Positions 1 through 5,731 of a stretch of DNA of 6,374 nt are shown here, piece by piece (the first letter of the stretch is position 1; every line of letters starts with the position of its first letter). Source of the stretch: Elusimicrobiota bacterium. GTDB lineage: Bacteria; Elusimicrobiota; Elusimicrobia; O2-12-FULL-59-9. The translations under genes were made by a program, and so were the position numbers. The notes below the pieces were generated by a model. That model saw nothing but the letters and a program-made list of their open reading frames with translations, did not search any database and had not been told where the DNA came from. The DNA lies in NCBI GenBank assembly GCA_016206405.1, contig JACQRQ010000094.1:1-6374 (forward strand), written 5' to 3'.

Positions 1-567
1 CTCCGGGAAAGTGCTTTGGAGGCTCATCTCCCGCGCGTTTCCGGCGTATATTCCGGCCAGAACGGGCTCCACAAGCACGTCGAGGGCCTCTCTCCCGAGG
101 CGGCGCTCGATAAAGTCGCCCAAGGATTCGTCCACTTGACCGCCGCGAGCGATCCATAGATCCCGGGCCATGCGCAGTTTGCCCGGCCAGGTGATGAGGC
201 CGGAGCATAAGAAGGGCCACAGCTTGGTGGGAACCGTGCCGCTCATGCCTTGGGGAAATGCCCTCAGTTTTCCCCGGGTGTAAACGTAAAGAGCCGAGCC
301 CCGGGGATTGGTGCCGACGAGTTCCTTTTCGATTCCGAGCTCCCTGCAAAGCTCCAGGGCCCAGGGCTTGAGGGTCAAGAAAGAATCCGGGCCCCCCTCG
401 ACGGCCAAGCCGCCGATTTTTTCCGTCACGATTTTTCCTCCCAAACGGCCGGAGGACTCCAGCAAAGTGACGGCCACGGCCTTTCCGGCGCCGCGGGCCG
501 ATTTTTCAAGCTGGTAAGCGGCGCTTAAGCCCGTGATTCCGCCGCCGATGATAACGACCTGTTTCAT
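1..567 (-). CDS. hemY: HemY/CgoX-type protoporphyrinogen (coproporphyrinogen) oxidase, N-terminal 189 residues, cut by left edge
   Basis: FAD-dependent, oxygen-using oxidase that removes six electrons from a porphyrinogen to give the porphyrin late in heme synthesis. The frame is open from ATG at 567 to base 1. The N terminus is a Rossmann FAD fold: GxGxxG at residues 8-13 (IIGGGITGLSAAY), then the beta-2 acidic end at E37 followed by GRLGGK (residues 40-45). Next come the VEGGPDSF stretch typical of the family, a PTKLWPF segment, and LVEPVLAGIYAGN with MSLQSTFPE at the cut end. All of these line up with my recollection of Bacillus subtilis HemY. Roughly the last 270 residues of a usual ~460-470 lie outside the window. 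The start follows the hemH stop by 8 nt. No strong ribosome binding site is at normal distance (GAGGGG at 584-589 is 16 nt away), so translation may be coupled to hemH. Membership in the HemY/PPOX family is clear. Whether the substrate is coproporphyrinogen III or protoporphyrinogen IX is inferred only from context. Confidence 0.93.
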   Translation of the reverse strand, partial: MKQVVIIGGGITGLSAAYQLEKSARGAGKAVAVTLLESSGRLGGKIVTEKIGGLAVEGGPDSFLTLKPWALELCRELGIEKELVGTNPRGSALYVYTRGKLRAFPQGMSGTVPTKLWPFLCSGLITWPGKLRMARDLWIARGGQVDESLGDFIERRLGREALDVLVEPVLAGIYAGNAREMSLQSTFPE

Positions 568-575
568 ACGCTCGC

Positions 576-1532
576 TCACTCGACCCCTCGACCACTTGCC
601 CCTCGCGCCTCCAAGACCGTTTCGGTCATGGCCTCGATGAGCAGCGGCGCGTCGTTGAGCGACGGGACGCGCTCCATGCGCATGCCCAGCGCCTCCGCTT
701 GAGCGCGGTACAGTATGTCGTCGTCGTAAAGCGTCTCCATGTGGTCGGATATGAAGCCGATGGGAGCCACGAGCAGGTTCTTGACCCCTTTTCGCGCCAA
801 GACCTCGATGGAATCGGCGGCGTCGGGCCCAAGCCACGGCTCCGGGGTCCGGCCGCGGCTTTGGTAGGCGAAGGACCAGGACTCAACCTTCGCCGCGTCG
901 ACCACGCGCCGGACCGTCTCTTCAAGTTGGCGGGGATAAGGGTCTCCCTCTCTAAGAATCCTCTCGGGCAGGCTGTGGGCGGTGAAAAGAACGTGGACAG
1001 CGGGCCGTTCCGGCGCGGCAAAACGCCCAAGCGCCTTCCCCAGATTTTGCGCGAAGGCGGAAATCAATTTGGGATGCTTGTTCCAACTCGCGACGGTCCA
1101 GGCGAGCAGGGGCGCCCCCGCGCTCTTTTTCGCCTCCTCCAATTTATGGAAATAAGCGCCGACGCTCAGCCGGGACTCATACGGAGTTAGGCATAGGCCG
1201 ACGATCTCGTCGATGCCCCGGCGGCGGATTTCCTCCACGGCGGCGCGGATGGTCGGACGCCAGTGCCGCATGCCGATGAAAACGGGGCAGGGCTCGCCAA
1301 CGGCCTTTGACAGACGGGATTCCAGCGCCGATGCCTGCGAACGCGTGATGTCCAAAAGCGGCGACTTTCCGCCCATCATCAGATAGCGTTCCCGGATTTC
1401 GGCCACAAGTTCGGGGCCGGGTTCGCGCCCGCCGCGGATATCGGTCAGATAGTCTTTAAGGTCGTCCAGGGAATCGACGGCTCCGTAAGCCATCAACAGG
1501 ACGCCCCATTTAGCCGGGGGGGGAATATTCAT
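576..1532 (-). CDS. hemH: Ferrochelatase, probably the coproporphyrin-type (CpfC)
   Basis: Inserts Fe2+ into the porphyrin ring, in the cytoplasm. The 318 residues suit the short, soluble Gram-positive-like class of about 310. The N-terminal KWGVLLMAYG (residues 8-17) carries Y16, equivalent to B. subtilis Tyr13, an active-site residue associated with coproporphyrin ferrochelatases. The catalytic histidine is H186 in FTAHSLPE (183-190), followed by GDPYPRQL (196-203). SRGRTPEPWLGPD (225-237) is the family signature. The second catalytic site is D263-H264 and E266 in ISDHMETLYD. There is no C-terminal [2Fe-2S] cysteine cluster; the only cysteines are C82 and C114. The ATG at 1532 lies inside the end of hemE (23-nt overlap) and has no clear ribosome binding site, which suggests translational coupling. 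An internal ATG at codon 14 is unlikely as the start because it would remove the conserved KWGVLLM strand. Family assignment is very secure; substrate choice is inferred. Confidence 0.95.
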   Translation of the reverse strand: MNIPPPAKWGVLLMAYGAVDSLDDLKDYLTDIRGGREPGPELVAEIRERYLMMGGKSPLLDITRSQASALESRLSKAVGEPCPVFIGMRHWRPTIRAAVEEIRRRGIDEIVGLCLTPYESRLSVGAYFHKLEEAKKSAGAPLLAWTVASWNKHPKLISAFAQNLGKALGRFAAPERPAVHVLFTAHSLPERILREGDPYPRQLEETVRRVVDAAKVESWSFAYQSRGRTPEPWLGPDAADSIEVLARKGVKNLLVAPIGFISDHMETLYDDDILYRAQAEALGMRMERVPSLNDAPLLIEAMTETVLEARGASGRGVE

Positions 1533-2556
1533 GCACCATGTCGACGACGGCCTTGACGTTGCCGACCGGCGTGTTCGGCAAAATGCCGTGGCCTAGATTG
1601 AAAATGTGCCCCGGCCTGCCCGCGGCGCGCCGCAAGACGTCCTCGACCCTTTTGCGGATCTCGCGCGGAGGGCCGAAGAGGGCGGCGGGGTCGAGATTGC
1701 CCTGAACGGCGGTGCCGGGGCCGAGGCGCGCCCAGGCTTGGTCGAGCGGGATGCGCCAATCGACGCCGATCACTCCGGCGCCGGAGCGGTTCATGAGCTC
1801 CAGCAGCATGGAGGTTTCGGTTCCAAAATAGATGGCGGCGATATTGTCTTTTTTGAGCCCCCGGATCACCTGCTGGGCGAAGGGCAGGACGTAGGTTTCG
1901 TAGTCGTAAGGGCTTAGGCAGCCGATCCAACTGTCAAAAAGCTGGACGGCCTGGGCGCCCGCGCGGATTTGGCCGCGCAAATAGGCGGTGGTGACCCTCG
2001 CCAGCTTGTCCATGAATTGGCCCCACAATTTAGGGGCGGCGTACATCATGCTCTTGGTCTTGATGTAATTTCTGGAATGGCCTCCCTCGATCAGGTAGCT
2101 GGCCAAAGTGAAAGGCGCTCCCGCGAAGCCGATGATGGGCGCCTTGTATTCCAACTCGCGCCGCAAAATATGCAGAGTCTCCATCACGGAGAAAAGCTCT
2201 TCCTCCGGCTCATAAATCCGGAGCGCGGCCACGTCTTTGGCGGTTTTGACGGGGTTTTTAATCACGGGCCCTTCGTCCTTGGAGAACTCGAACTCGATGC
2301 CCATGGGGGCGACGGCCAGCAGAATATCGGCGAAGAGAATCGCCGCGTCCACGCCGAGCTTGCGCATCGGCTGGAGCGTCACCTCGGCGGCGAGAGCGGG
2401 GTTCCTGCAGATGTCCAGGATGGTGTTTTTCTTGCGAATCTCACGGTACTCCTTCATGTAGCGCCCTGCCTGGCGCATGAACCAGACCGGCGTGACGTCC
2501 ACAGGCTGAAGGCGGCAAGCTCGCAGAAAGCGGTGTTGGGTGGGGCTAAAGGTCAT
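1510..2556 (-). CDS. hemE: Uroporphyrinogen III decarboxylase
   Basis: Removes four carboxyl groups from the acetate side chains of uroporphyrinogen III, giving coproporphyrinogen III, in the cytoplasm. The 348 residues match the usual length of about 340-355. The N-terminal signature PVWFMRQAGRYMKEYR (residues 23-38) contains substrate-binding R28 and R32. LFADIL places the catalytic aspartate at D77. GFAGAPFTLASYLIEGG is the second family signature. YFGTE, VDWRIPL, GNLDP and the C-terminal FNLGHGILPNTPVGNV (with the conserved His) follow in the expected order. I chose ATG 2556 because the reading frame, although open to 2961, has no conserved sequence and no ATG, GTG or TTG codon between the promoter near 2640 and this ATG. 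The start has no Shine-Dalgarno sequence; a GC hairpin and a possible 19-codon leader ORF lie just upstream. First gene of a hemE-hemH-hemY operon with its own promoter. It overlaps hemH by 23 nt. Confidence 0.96.
   Translation of the reverse strand: MTFSPTQHRFLRACRLQPVDVTPVWFMRQAGRYMKEYREIRKKNTILDICRNPALAAEVTLQPMRKLGVDAAILFADILLAVAPMGIEFEFSKDEGPVIKNPVKTAKDVAALRIYEPEEELFSVMETLHILRRELEYKAPIIGFAGAPFTLASYLIEGGHSRNYIKTKSMMYAAPKLWGQFMDKLARVTTAYLRGQIRAGAQAVQLFDSWIGCLSPYDYETYVLPFAQQVIRGLKKDNIAAIYFGTETSMLLELMNRSGAGVIGVDWRIPLDQAWARLGPGTAVQGNLDPAALFGPPREIRKRVEDVLRRAAGRPGHIFNLGHGILPNTPVGNVKAVVDMVHEYSPPG
1516..1523. repeat. Eight-G (C8 in mRNA) homopolymer in the hemE/hemH overlap
   Basis: A run of eight G on the plus strand is read as CCCCCCCC in the message. 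It lies in the 23-nt stretch translated in two frames: the end of HemE (Ser-Pro-Pro-Gly-stop) and the start of HemH (Ile-Pro-Pro-Pro-Ala). hemH is in the +1 frame relative to hemE, so slippage here could join the two proteins. Length changes could also truncate or extend either one. Runs of this length are also common sites of sequencing or assembly error. The run is plainly visible; any functional role is speculation. Confidence 0.9.
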
Positions 2557-2612
2557 GATGTCAAGACGCGCCGTCGCAGCGGCGCAAGTAAATGCCCGTC
2601 GGGAAGTCGCAT
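2553..2612 (-). CDS. Possible 19-residue leader ORF overlapping the hemE start
   Basis: Downstream of the predicted hemE promoter, an ATG at 2612 opens a 19-codon frame (MRLPDGHLLAPLRRRVLTS) that ends at TGA 2555-2553. This gives an ATGA overlap with the hemE ATG. A good Shine-Dalgarno core, GGAGG at 2614-2618, precedes it but is only 1 nt from the ATG, much closer than usual. This is the only strong Shine-Dalgarno sequence in the hemE leader, and hemE itself has none. Translation of this frame would run through the leader hairpin and deliver ribosomes to hemE. The peptide resembles nothing I know and a 20-codon frame can arise by chance. Confidence 0.25.
   Translation of the reverse strand: MRLPDGHLLAPLRRRVLTS
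2568..2585 (-). promoter_or_regulatory. GC-rich hairpin in the hemE leader
   Basis: Perfect 6-bp inverted repeat, GCGCCG at 2568-2573 and CGGCGC at 2580-2585, around a 6-nt loop. In the hemE message it ends 11 nt before the ATG, where a ribosome binding site would normally sit. There is no U-run after it, so it does not look like an intrinsic terminator. It could hinder ribosome access unless opened by translation of the leader ORF. In GC-rich DNA such a short stem may be accidental. Confidence 0.35.
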
Positions 2613-2628
2613 GCCTCCAAGTGGGTTG

Positions 2629-2658
2629 ATTATATAGTAATTCATAGGCGCCTTCCAA
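2629..2658 (-). promoter_or_regulatory. Sigma70-type promoter for the hemE-hemH-hemY operon
   Basis: Reading the minus strand, a perfect -10 box TATAAT lies at 2634-2629. A -35-like TTGGAA (4 of 6 to TTGACA) lies at 2658-2653, with an 18-bp spacer. Transcription would start near 2622, giving a leader of about 65 nt before the hemE ATG. The region is sharply AT-rich compared with the surrounding coding DNA. The -35 element lies inside the spacer of the opposing peptidase promoter. Confidence 0.6.
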
Positions 2659-2668
2659 ATGGTATAAT
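2641..2668 (+). promoter_or_regulatory. Extended -10 promoter for the M28 peptidase gene
   Basis: A perfect -10 box TATAAT lies at 2663-2668, preceded by TGG at 2660-2662, the TGn extended -10 motif. A weak -35, TTCATA (4 of 6), lies at 2641-2646 with a 16-bp spacer. Predicted initiation is near 2674-2676, essentially at the ATG at 2677, so the message would be leaderless or nearly so. There is no Shine-Dalgarno sequence before this ATG, which fits that reading. Confidence 0.6.
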
Positions 2669-2675
2669 ATACCAT
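2659..2675. promoter_or_regulatory. Perfect 17-nt palindrome over the peptidase -10 box, possible operator
   Basis: ATGGTATA and TATACCAT are exact inverted 8-nt arms around a single central A. The palindrome covers the whole TATAAT box of the plus-strand promoter and reaches to within 1 nt of the ATG at 2677. A dimeric repressor bound here would block the peptidase promoter, and it could also affect the hemE promoter because their elements interlock. Part of the symmetry is an unavoidable consequence of the alternating TATA sequence, but the flanking ATGG/CCAT arms are not. No specific regulator is recognised. Confidence 0.4.
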
Positions 2676-2676
2676 C

Positions 2677-3870
2677 ATGAAAAAATTTATTGCTTTTGGT
2701 TTGACCGCGCTTTTGGCTCTTCCCGTTCCCCTTTTCGCGGCCGGACGCTACGGCAGGCCCTCTTGGGTGCGCCCGGTGCAGCTTAAGCTTCGCTTGAAAG
2801 TCCCCAAGACGCCGGTGAAGTCCGTGCCGTCCATCGTGGCGACGCCCAAGGTTTCTCTCCCGGATTGGAACCGCTTCGATCCGGTGTCGCAGGTCGTCGA
2901 GCAGATGGAGCTTTTCCCGGATTGGCCCAAGGCGCAAAAAGAGACGCGGGTTTCGGCCCAAATGGCCTCCGGCCCGGAGCGGCTGCCGGAGCCCGATCCG
3001 CCCCAGGAATTTTCGCCCGATTTCATCCGGCTTTCGCAGGGACTATTCTATCCCGGCATGGCGCTTGGCGGCGTTCCGGCGGTGGCCTCCAGCCGGGGGC
3101 GGGGCGTCGGGACGGAGGGCGTCGCCGGCGATAAGGAGCAACAGGACGAGGTTGCCCTGTCGCCGCTGACCAACGAAGAACGCGAGAACGTGATCGCGAG
3201 CCTCTTCATTCAGGCCGGGGCGAGCGATGTCATCCGCCAGCCGATCGGCGAAGGCAGAAACAACGTCATCGCGGTCAAAAAAGGCAGAACCGACAAGGTC
3301 ATCATCGTCGGCGGCCATTACGACAAAGTGCACAGAGGCCACGGGACCATCGACAATTGGACCGGGGCGACCATGACGGCCAACCTTTACCAGGCTTTTA
3401 ACGACGTGGAGACGGAGCACACCTTGGTTTTTATCGCTTTCGGACGCGAAGAGGAAGGCTTGGTCGGCTCCCAGCGCTACGTGGAAAGCCTCTCGCCCCA
3501 GCAGCGGAAAAATATCGCCGCGATGATCAACTTGGACACCTTGGGAGTGGACGGCACCTACTCCTGGAAAAACAACTCGACGCGCTCCCTCCTGGACATT
3601 TTCATGGCGCAATCCAAAAAGACGGGATTGGGCCTGGAAGAGATCGTCCTCTGGGGCGGCGACAGCGACTCATCTTCCTTCAAGAGAATCGGCCGCCCCG
3701 CCATGACGCTTTTCGGCGCTTCCGAGCCGGTCATCTGGGAAATCATCCACTCCGACAACGACACGGTCGCCTACTTTTCCCTGCAACACTATAAAAATTC
3801 TTACCTTCTAACCCGTGCCGTCGTGGAGGCGCTGGACCGCCAACCTCCGGCCCAGAGCCTCAATTACTGA
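2677..3870 (+). CDS. Exported M28-family zinc metallopeptidase
   Basis: Predicted secreted or envelope-bound aminopeptidase-like enzyme with two metal ions. Residues 1-22 form a Sec signal peptide: MKK, then a hydrophobic core (FIAFGLTALLALPVPLF), then AAG at the likely cleavage site. Residues 23-160 are a proline- and charge-rich segment of no recognised fold. The catalytic domain spans about 165-388. The metal ligands and catalytic residues are all present: H214 and D216 in GGHYDKV, bridging D226 in DNWTGA, E258 (general base) and E259 in REEEGLVGS, D287 in NLDTLG, and H358 in IHSDNDT. The domain is therefore expected to be active. The start at 2677 is supported by the signal peptide; it lacks a ribosome binding site and sits 8 nt after a TATAAT box. 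The gene diverges from hemE and converges on the LMF gene with an 11-bp overlap. The substrate is unknown; within M28 an aminopeptidase is likeliest, but this cannot be narrowed further. Confidence 0.9.
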   Translation: MKKFIAFGLTALLALPVPLFAAGRYGRPSWVRPVQLKLRLKVPKTPVKSVPSIVATPKVSLPDWNRFDPVSQVVEQMELFPDWPKAQKETRVSAQMASGPERLPEPDPPQEFSPDFIRLSQGLFYPGMALGGVPAVASSRGRGVGTEGVAGDKEQQDEVALSPLTNEERENVIASLFIQAGASDVIRQPIGEGRNNVIAVKKGRTDKVIIVGGHYDKVHRGHGTIDNWTGATMTANLYQAFNDVETEHTLVFIAFGREEEGLVGSQRYVESLSPQQRKNIAAMINLDTLGVDGTYSWKNNSTRSLLDIFMAQSKKTGLGLEEIVLWGGDSDSSSFKRIGRPAMTLFGASEPVIWEIIHSDNDTVAYFSLQHYKNSYLLTRAVVEALDRQPPAQSLNY

Positions 3871-5731
3871 CCCCCACGTCTTCTCTCCGCTGCAGAGACA
3901 CGGGGGGGAGGTAGGGGCCCAGAAGGTCGCGGCGCCACCAGTTTCCGGTTTTGCGTTTTTCCTCCCAGCCTGTGAAATGATAATCGTAAAACTGCGCGCG
4001 CAGGTAGCGCGGCGGGGCTTGGGGGAAAGGGTTATACTTTAAAAGCCCCAGCACTTCGGGGGAGCCCTCCAGCAGCCTGAAAGCGAAGTTGGCGAACCAC
4101 GGGTTGTCCTGGGGGCGCCCCAGCGCGGCGAACCACATTTGCCAATCCAGGCGGGGCTGATAGGGCGCCGCGGTGCCGGGTCGGCCGCCTAATTCGCCCG
4201 GCTTCCATCTGAACTCGTAGGCCTTCCATGTCTTTGCGTCATCGGAACCCTCCAAGATGATCTCCCTTCGCGCGGTCGTCATCACGGCGAACAAACCGTA
4301 GCTGTTGATGGACCTGAAAGGCGCGGCGGCGCTGTAGACGCGGTGCAGCCCCGCGGGCAGACGCATAGACCGGGTGAAAAGCCCCGCCATTTCCACGCCC
4401 GTCACCACAAGAGCCAGCGCCGCCATGCCGAGGGCAGCCGCGCGCATGCCCCGCGCCGGAAGGCGCGCGGCCCCGCCTGTCTGCGCGTCCCAACGCGCGG
4501 CCCATTTTTTTGGCAAAAATGGCTTCAAGGCGGCGTCATCGAGAAGAAGCAGGCACAAGGCGACCGTCAAAACGTTGAAAAAGCAATAATTGCCGGTGAG
4601 CATAATCAGCAGCATGAGGAAAACGACGGGGAAGAAAGCCAGAAGACGGAGGCGGCGGGGGGAAAAAATGAAAAAGGGAGCGGCCAGCTCGATGGCGAAC
4701 ATGATCCCCGTTGATATTTTATGGAGCCGGTGGGGCAGTTGGTGGGCGTACCATGCCAAGGCGACGGGCAGAGGCTGTGTTTCAAAGTGCCAATTCAACG
4801 CCGTCAGATGGCGCCAAGTCTCATCCCCGCTGGCTAGTTTTACGGCGCCGGAAGAAAAAACAAGGCGAAAAAGCAGCCAGCGCAGAAGCCAAAGGATGAG
4901 GGGGGAAGGCCGCGTTTCTTCGGCAAGTCTTGGAAGGAGCTGCGCCGGAGCGAAAAAAGCCGACAACAGGCCCGTTTCCAAGAGCAGGATATCCCATTGA
5001 AAGCTCATGAAGTCGCCCCCGGCGACTACGATGGACAAATAGGCGGCCCAAAGCATGAAAAGGACAGGGACTTGGAAAATACCCATGACAAGCAGAATTG
5101 AGCCGAGCACTCCGGCGCCGCATAGAGCGCTTAAAAAACCGCTGTGGGGATAGAGCCAAAGCAAGGTCGGAAAAATGCGGAATCTTTCGGGACCCAGTTG
5201 GGCCCGGATGTTTTTCAAATAGGCCGCGGCCGGCCAAATTCCGTTGTCCCCCACGAGCCCGTCCATCTGCGTCCAAAAAGAGATGAAGGCGATCAAATAC
5301 GTCAGGCCCAACAGCCTCAGAAAGAGCCACCGGCTGAGGTAGTAGGTGGAGGGTTCCAGGTGGTTTCCCCAAAACCAGGTGGTCAGCTTTGAAAAGAAGC
5401 GACGGCGCCTTGCGACCAACCGGTAGAATCCTTCCGAGACGGCCGCGAAGCCTGGAACTTTGCGGTAAACCCAAAGGATCCATTTTTTTCCGGGGACGTA
5501 GCTGAGAGTCCGGAAAACGGCTTCGGCGCCGCTGAAAAACAAGCCGCCGGGTTCCACAAAAATGACCGAGGCCTGAAACCTCTCCGGAGGGATTTGAGGA
5601 AATTGGGAGGCGACCTTTTGGGAGGGGGAGTAATCGATGCGGCCTTCAGTCAGGGATTTCCAGCGCCCGACCCATCTTTTGCAAAAATTGCAGTCCCCGT
5701 CATAGATGAGCAGGGGCTTGCCGGCATTCAT
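3860..5731 (-). CDS. DCC (DUF393) thiol-disulfide domain fused to a lipase maturation factor-like membrane protein
   Basis: Two-part protein of 623 residues. Residues 5-120 form a DCC/DUF393 domain, which opens with LLIYDGDCNFC; C14-x-x-C17 is the putative redox pair. Residues 130-450 are polytopic membrane sequence, with hydrophobic segments near 135-155, 198-218, 220-238, 245-262, 277-295, 343-356, 362-380, 383-398 and 430-450. Within it, SSGAVKLASGDETWRHLTALNWHFETQPLP (split around 293-322) is the hallmark of the lipase maturation factor family. The C-terminal part (about 470-610) has the family's soluble domain: NSYGLFAVMTT, PYQPRLDWQMWFAAL, YDYHFT and WWRRDLLGPY. Animal LMF1 is an ER protein needed for folding of lipoprotein lipase; bacterial relatives have no settled function. 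ATG 5731 is chosen because the DCC domain starts immediately after it, GGTGG lies 5 nt upstream, and it overlaps the moeA stop as ATGA. The in-frame extension to 5902 lies within moeA. A role in folding of exported proteins is inference. Confidence 0.88.
   Translation of the reverse strand: MNAGKPLLIYDGDCNFCKRWVGRWKSLTEGRIDYSPSQKVASQFPQIPPERFQASVIFVEPGGLFFSGAEAVFRTLSYVPGKKWILWVYRKVPGFAAVSEGFYRLVARRRRFFSKLTTWFWGNHLEPSTYYLSRWLFLRLLGLTYLIAFISFWTQMDGLVGDNGIWPAAAYLKNIRAQLGPERFRIFPTLLWLYPHSGFLSALCGAGVLGSILLVMGIFQVPVLFMLWAAYLSIVVAGGDFMSFQWDILLLETGLLSAFFAPAQLLPRLAEETRPSPLILWLLRWLLFRLVFSSGAVKLASGDETWRHLTALNWHFETQPLPVALAWYAHQLPHRLHKISTGIMFAIELAAPFFIFSPRRLRLLAFFPVVFLMLLIMLTGNYCFFNVLTVALCLLLLDDAALKPFLPKKWAARWDAQTGGAARLPARGMRAAALGMAALALVVTGVEMAGLFTRSMRLPAGLHRVYSAAAPFRSINSYGLFAVMTTARREIILEGSDDAKTWKAYEFRWKPGELGGRPGTAAPYQPRLDWQMWFAALGRPQDNPWFANFAFRLLEGSPEVLGLLKYNPFPQAPPRYLRAQFYDYHFTGWEEKRKTGNWWRRDLLGPYLPPVSLQRREDVGVSN

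Noticed and set aside
1284..1289. Cys-Pro pair in HemH (C82-P83) as a heme regulatory motif
   Set aside because: A single CP dipeptide in a conserved fold is weak evidence and ferrochelatases are not known to need it.
2559..2564. Perfect TTGACA on the minus strand just before the hemE ATG
   Set aside because: No -10-like sequence lies 16-18 bp downstream, so it is not a usable promoter.
1969..2637. 222-codon plus-strand open frame opposite hemE
   Set aside because: Antisense shadow of a strongly conserved gene in GC-rich DNA; no recognisable domain.
2557..2961. In-frame upstream extension of hemE giving a 483-residue protein
   Set aside because: The extension runs through the promoter and the divergent peptidase gene, shows no HemE-like sequence, and the family begins close to ATG 2556.
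3043..3612. 189-codon minus-strand open frame opposite the peptidase gene
   Set aside because: Shadow frame of the M28 catalytic domain, with no domain features of its own.
3902..3908. Seven-G run near the 3' end of the DCC-LMF gene as a frameshift site
   Set aside because: It falls in the C-terminal tail just after the conserved LMF motif, overlaps no other reading frame of interest, and is explained by two Pro codons next to a C.
4435..4505. GC-rich CGCG-repetitive stretch as a possible repeat or RNA element
   Set aside because: It encodes the Ala/Arg/Gly-rich linker (about residues 409-432) between membrane segments of the LMF protein; the repetition follows from codon use.
4821..5483. 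220-codon minus-strand open frame within the DCC-LMF gene
   Set aside because: It overlaps the conserved LMF membrane region in a different frame, and its composition is typical of a frame shadow.
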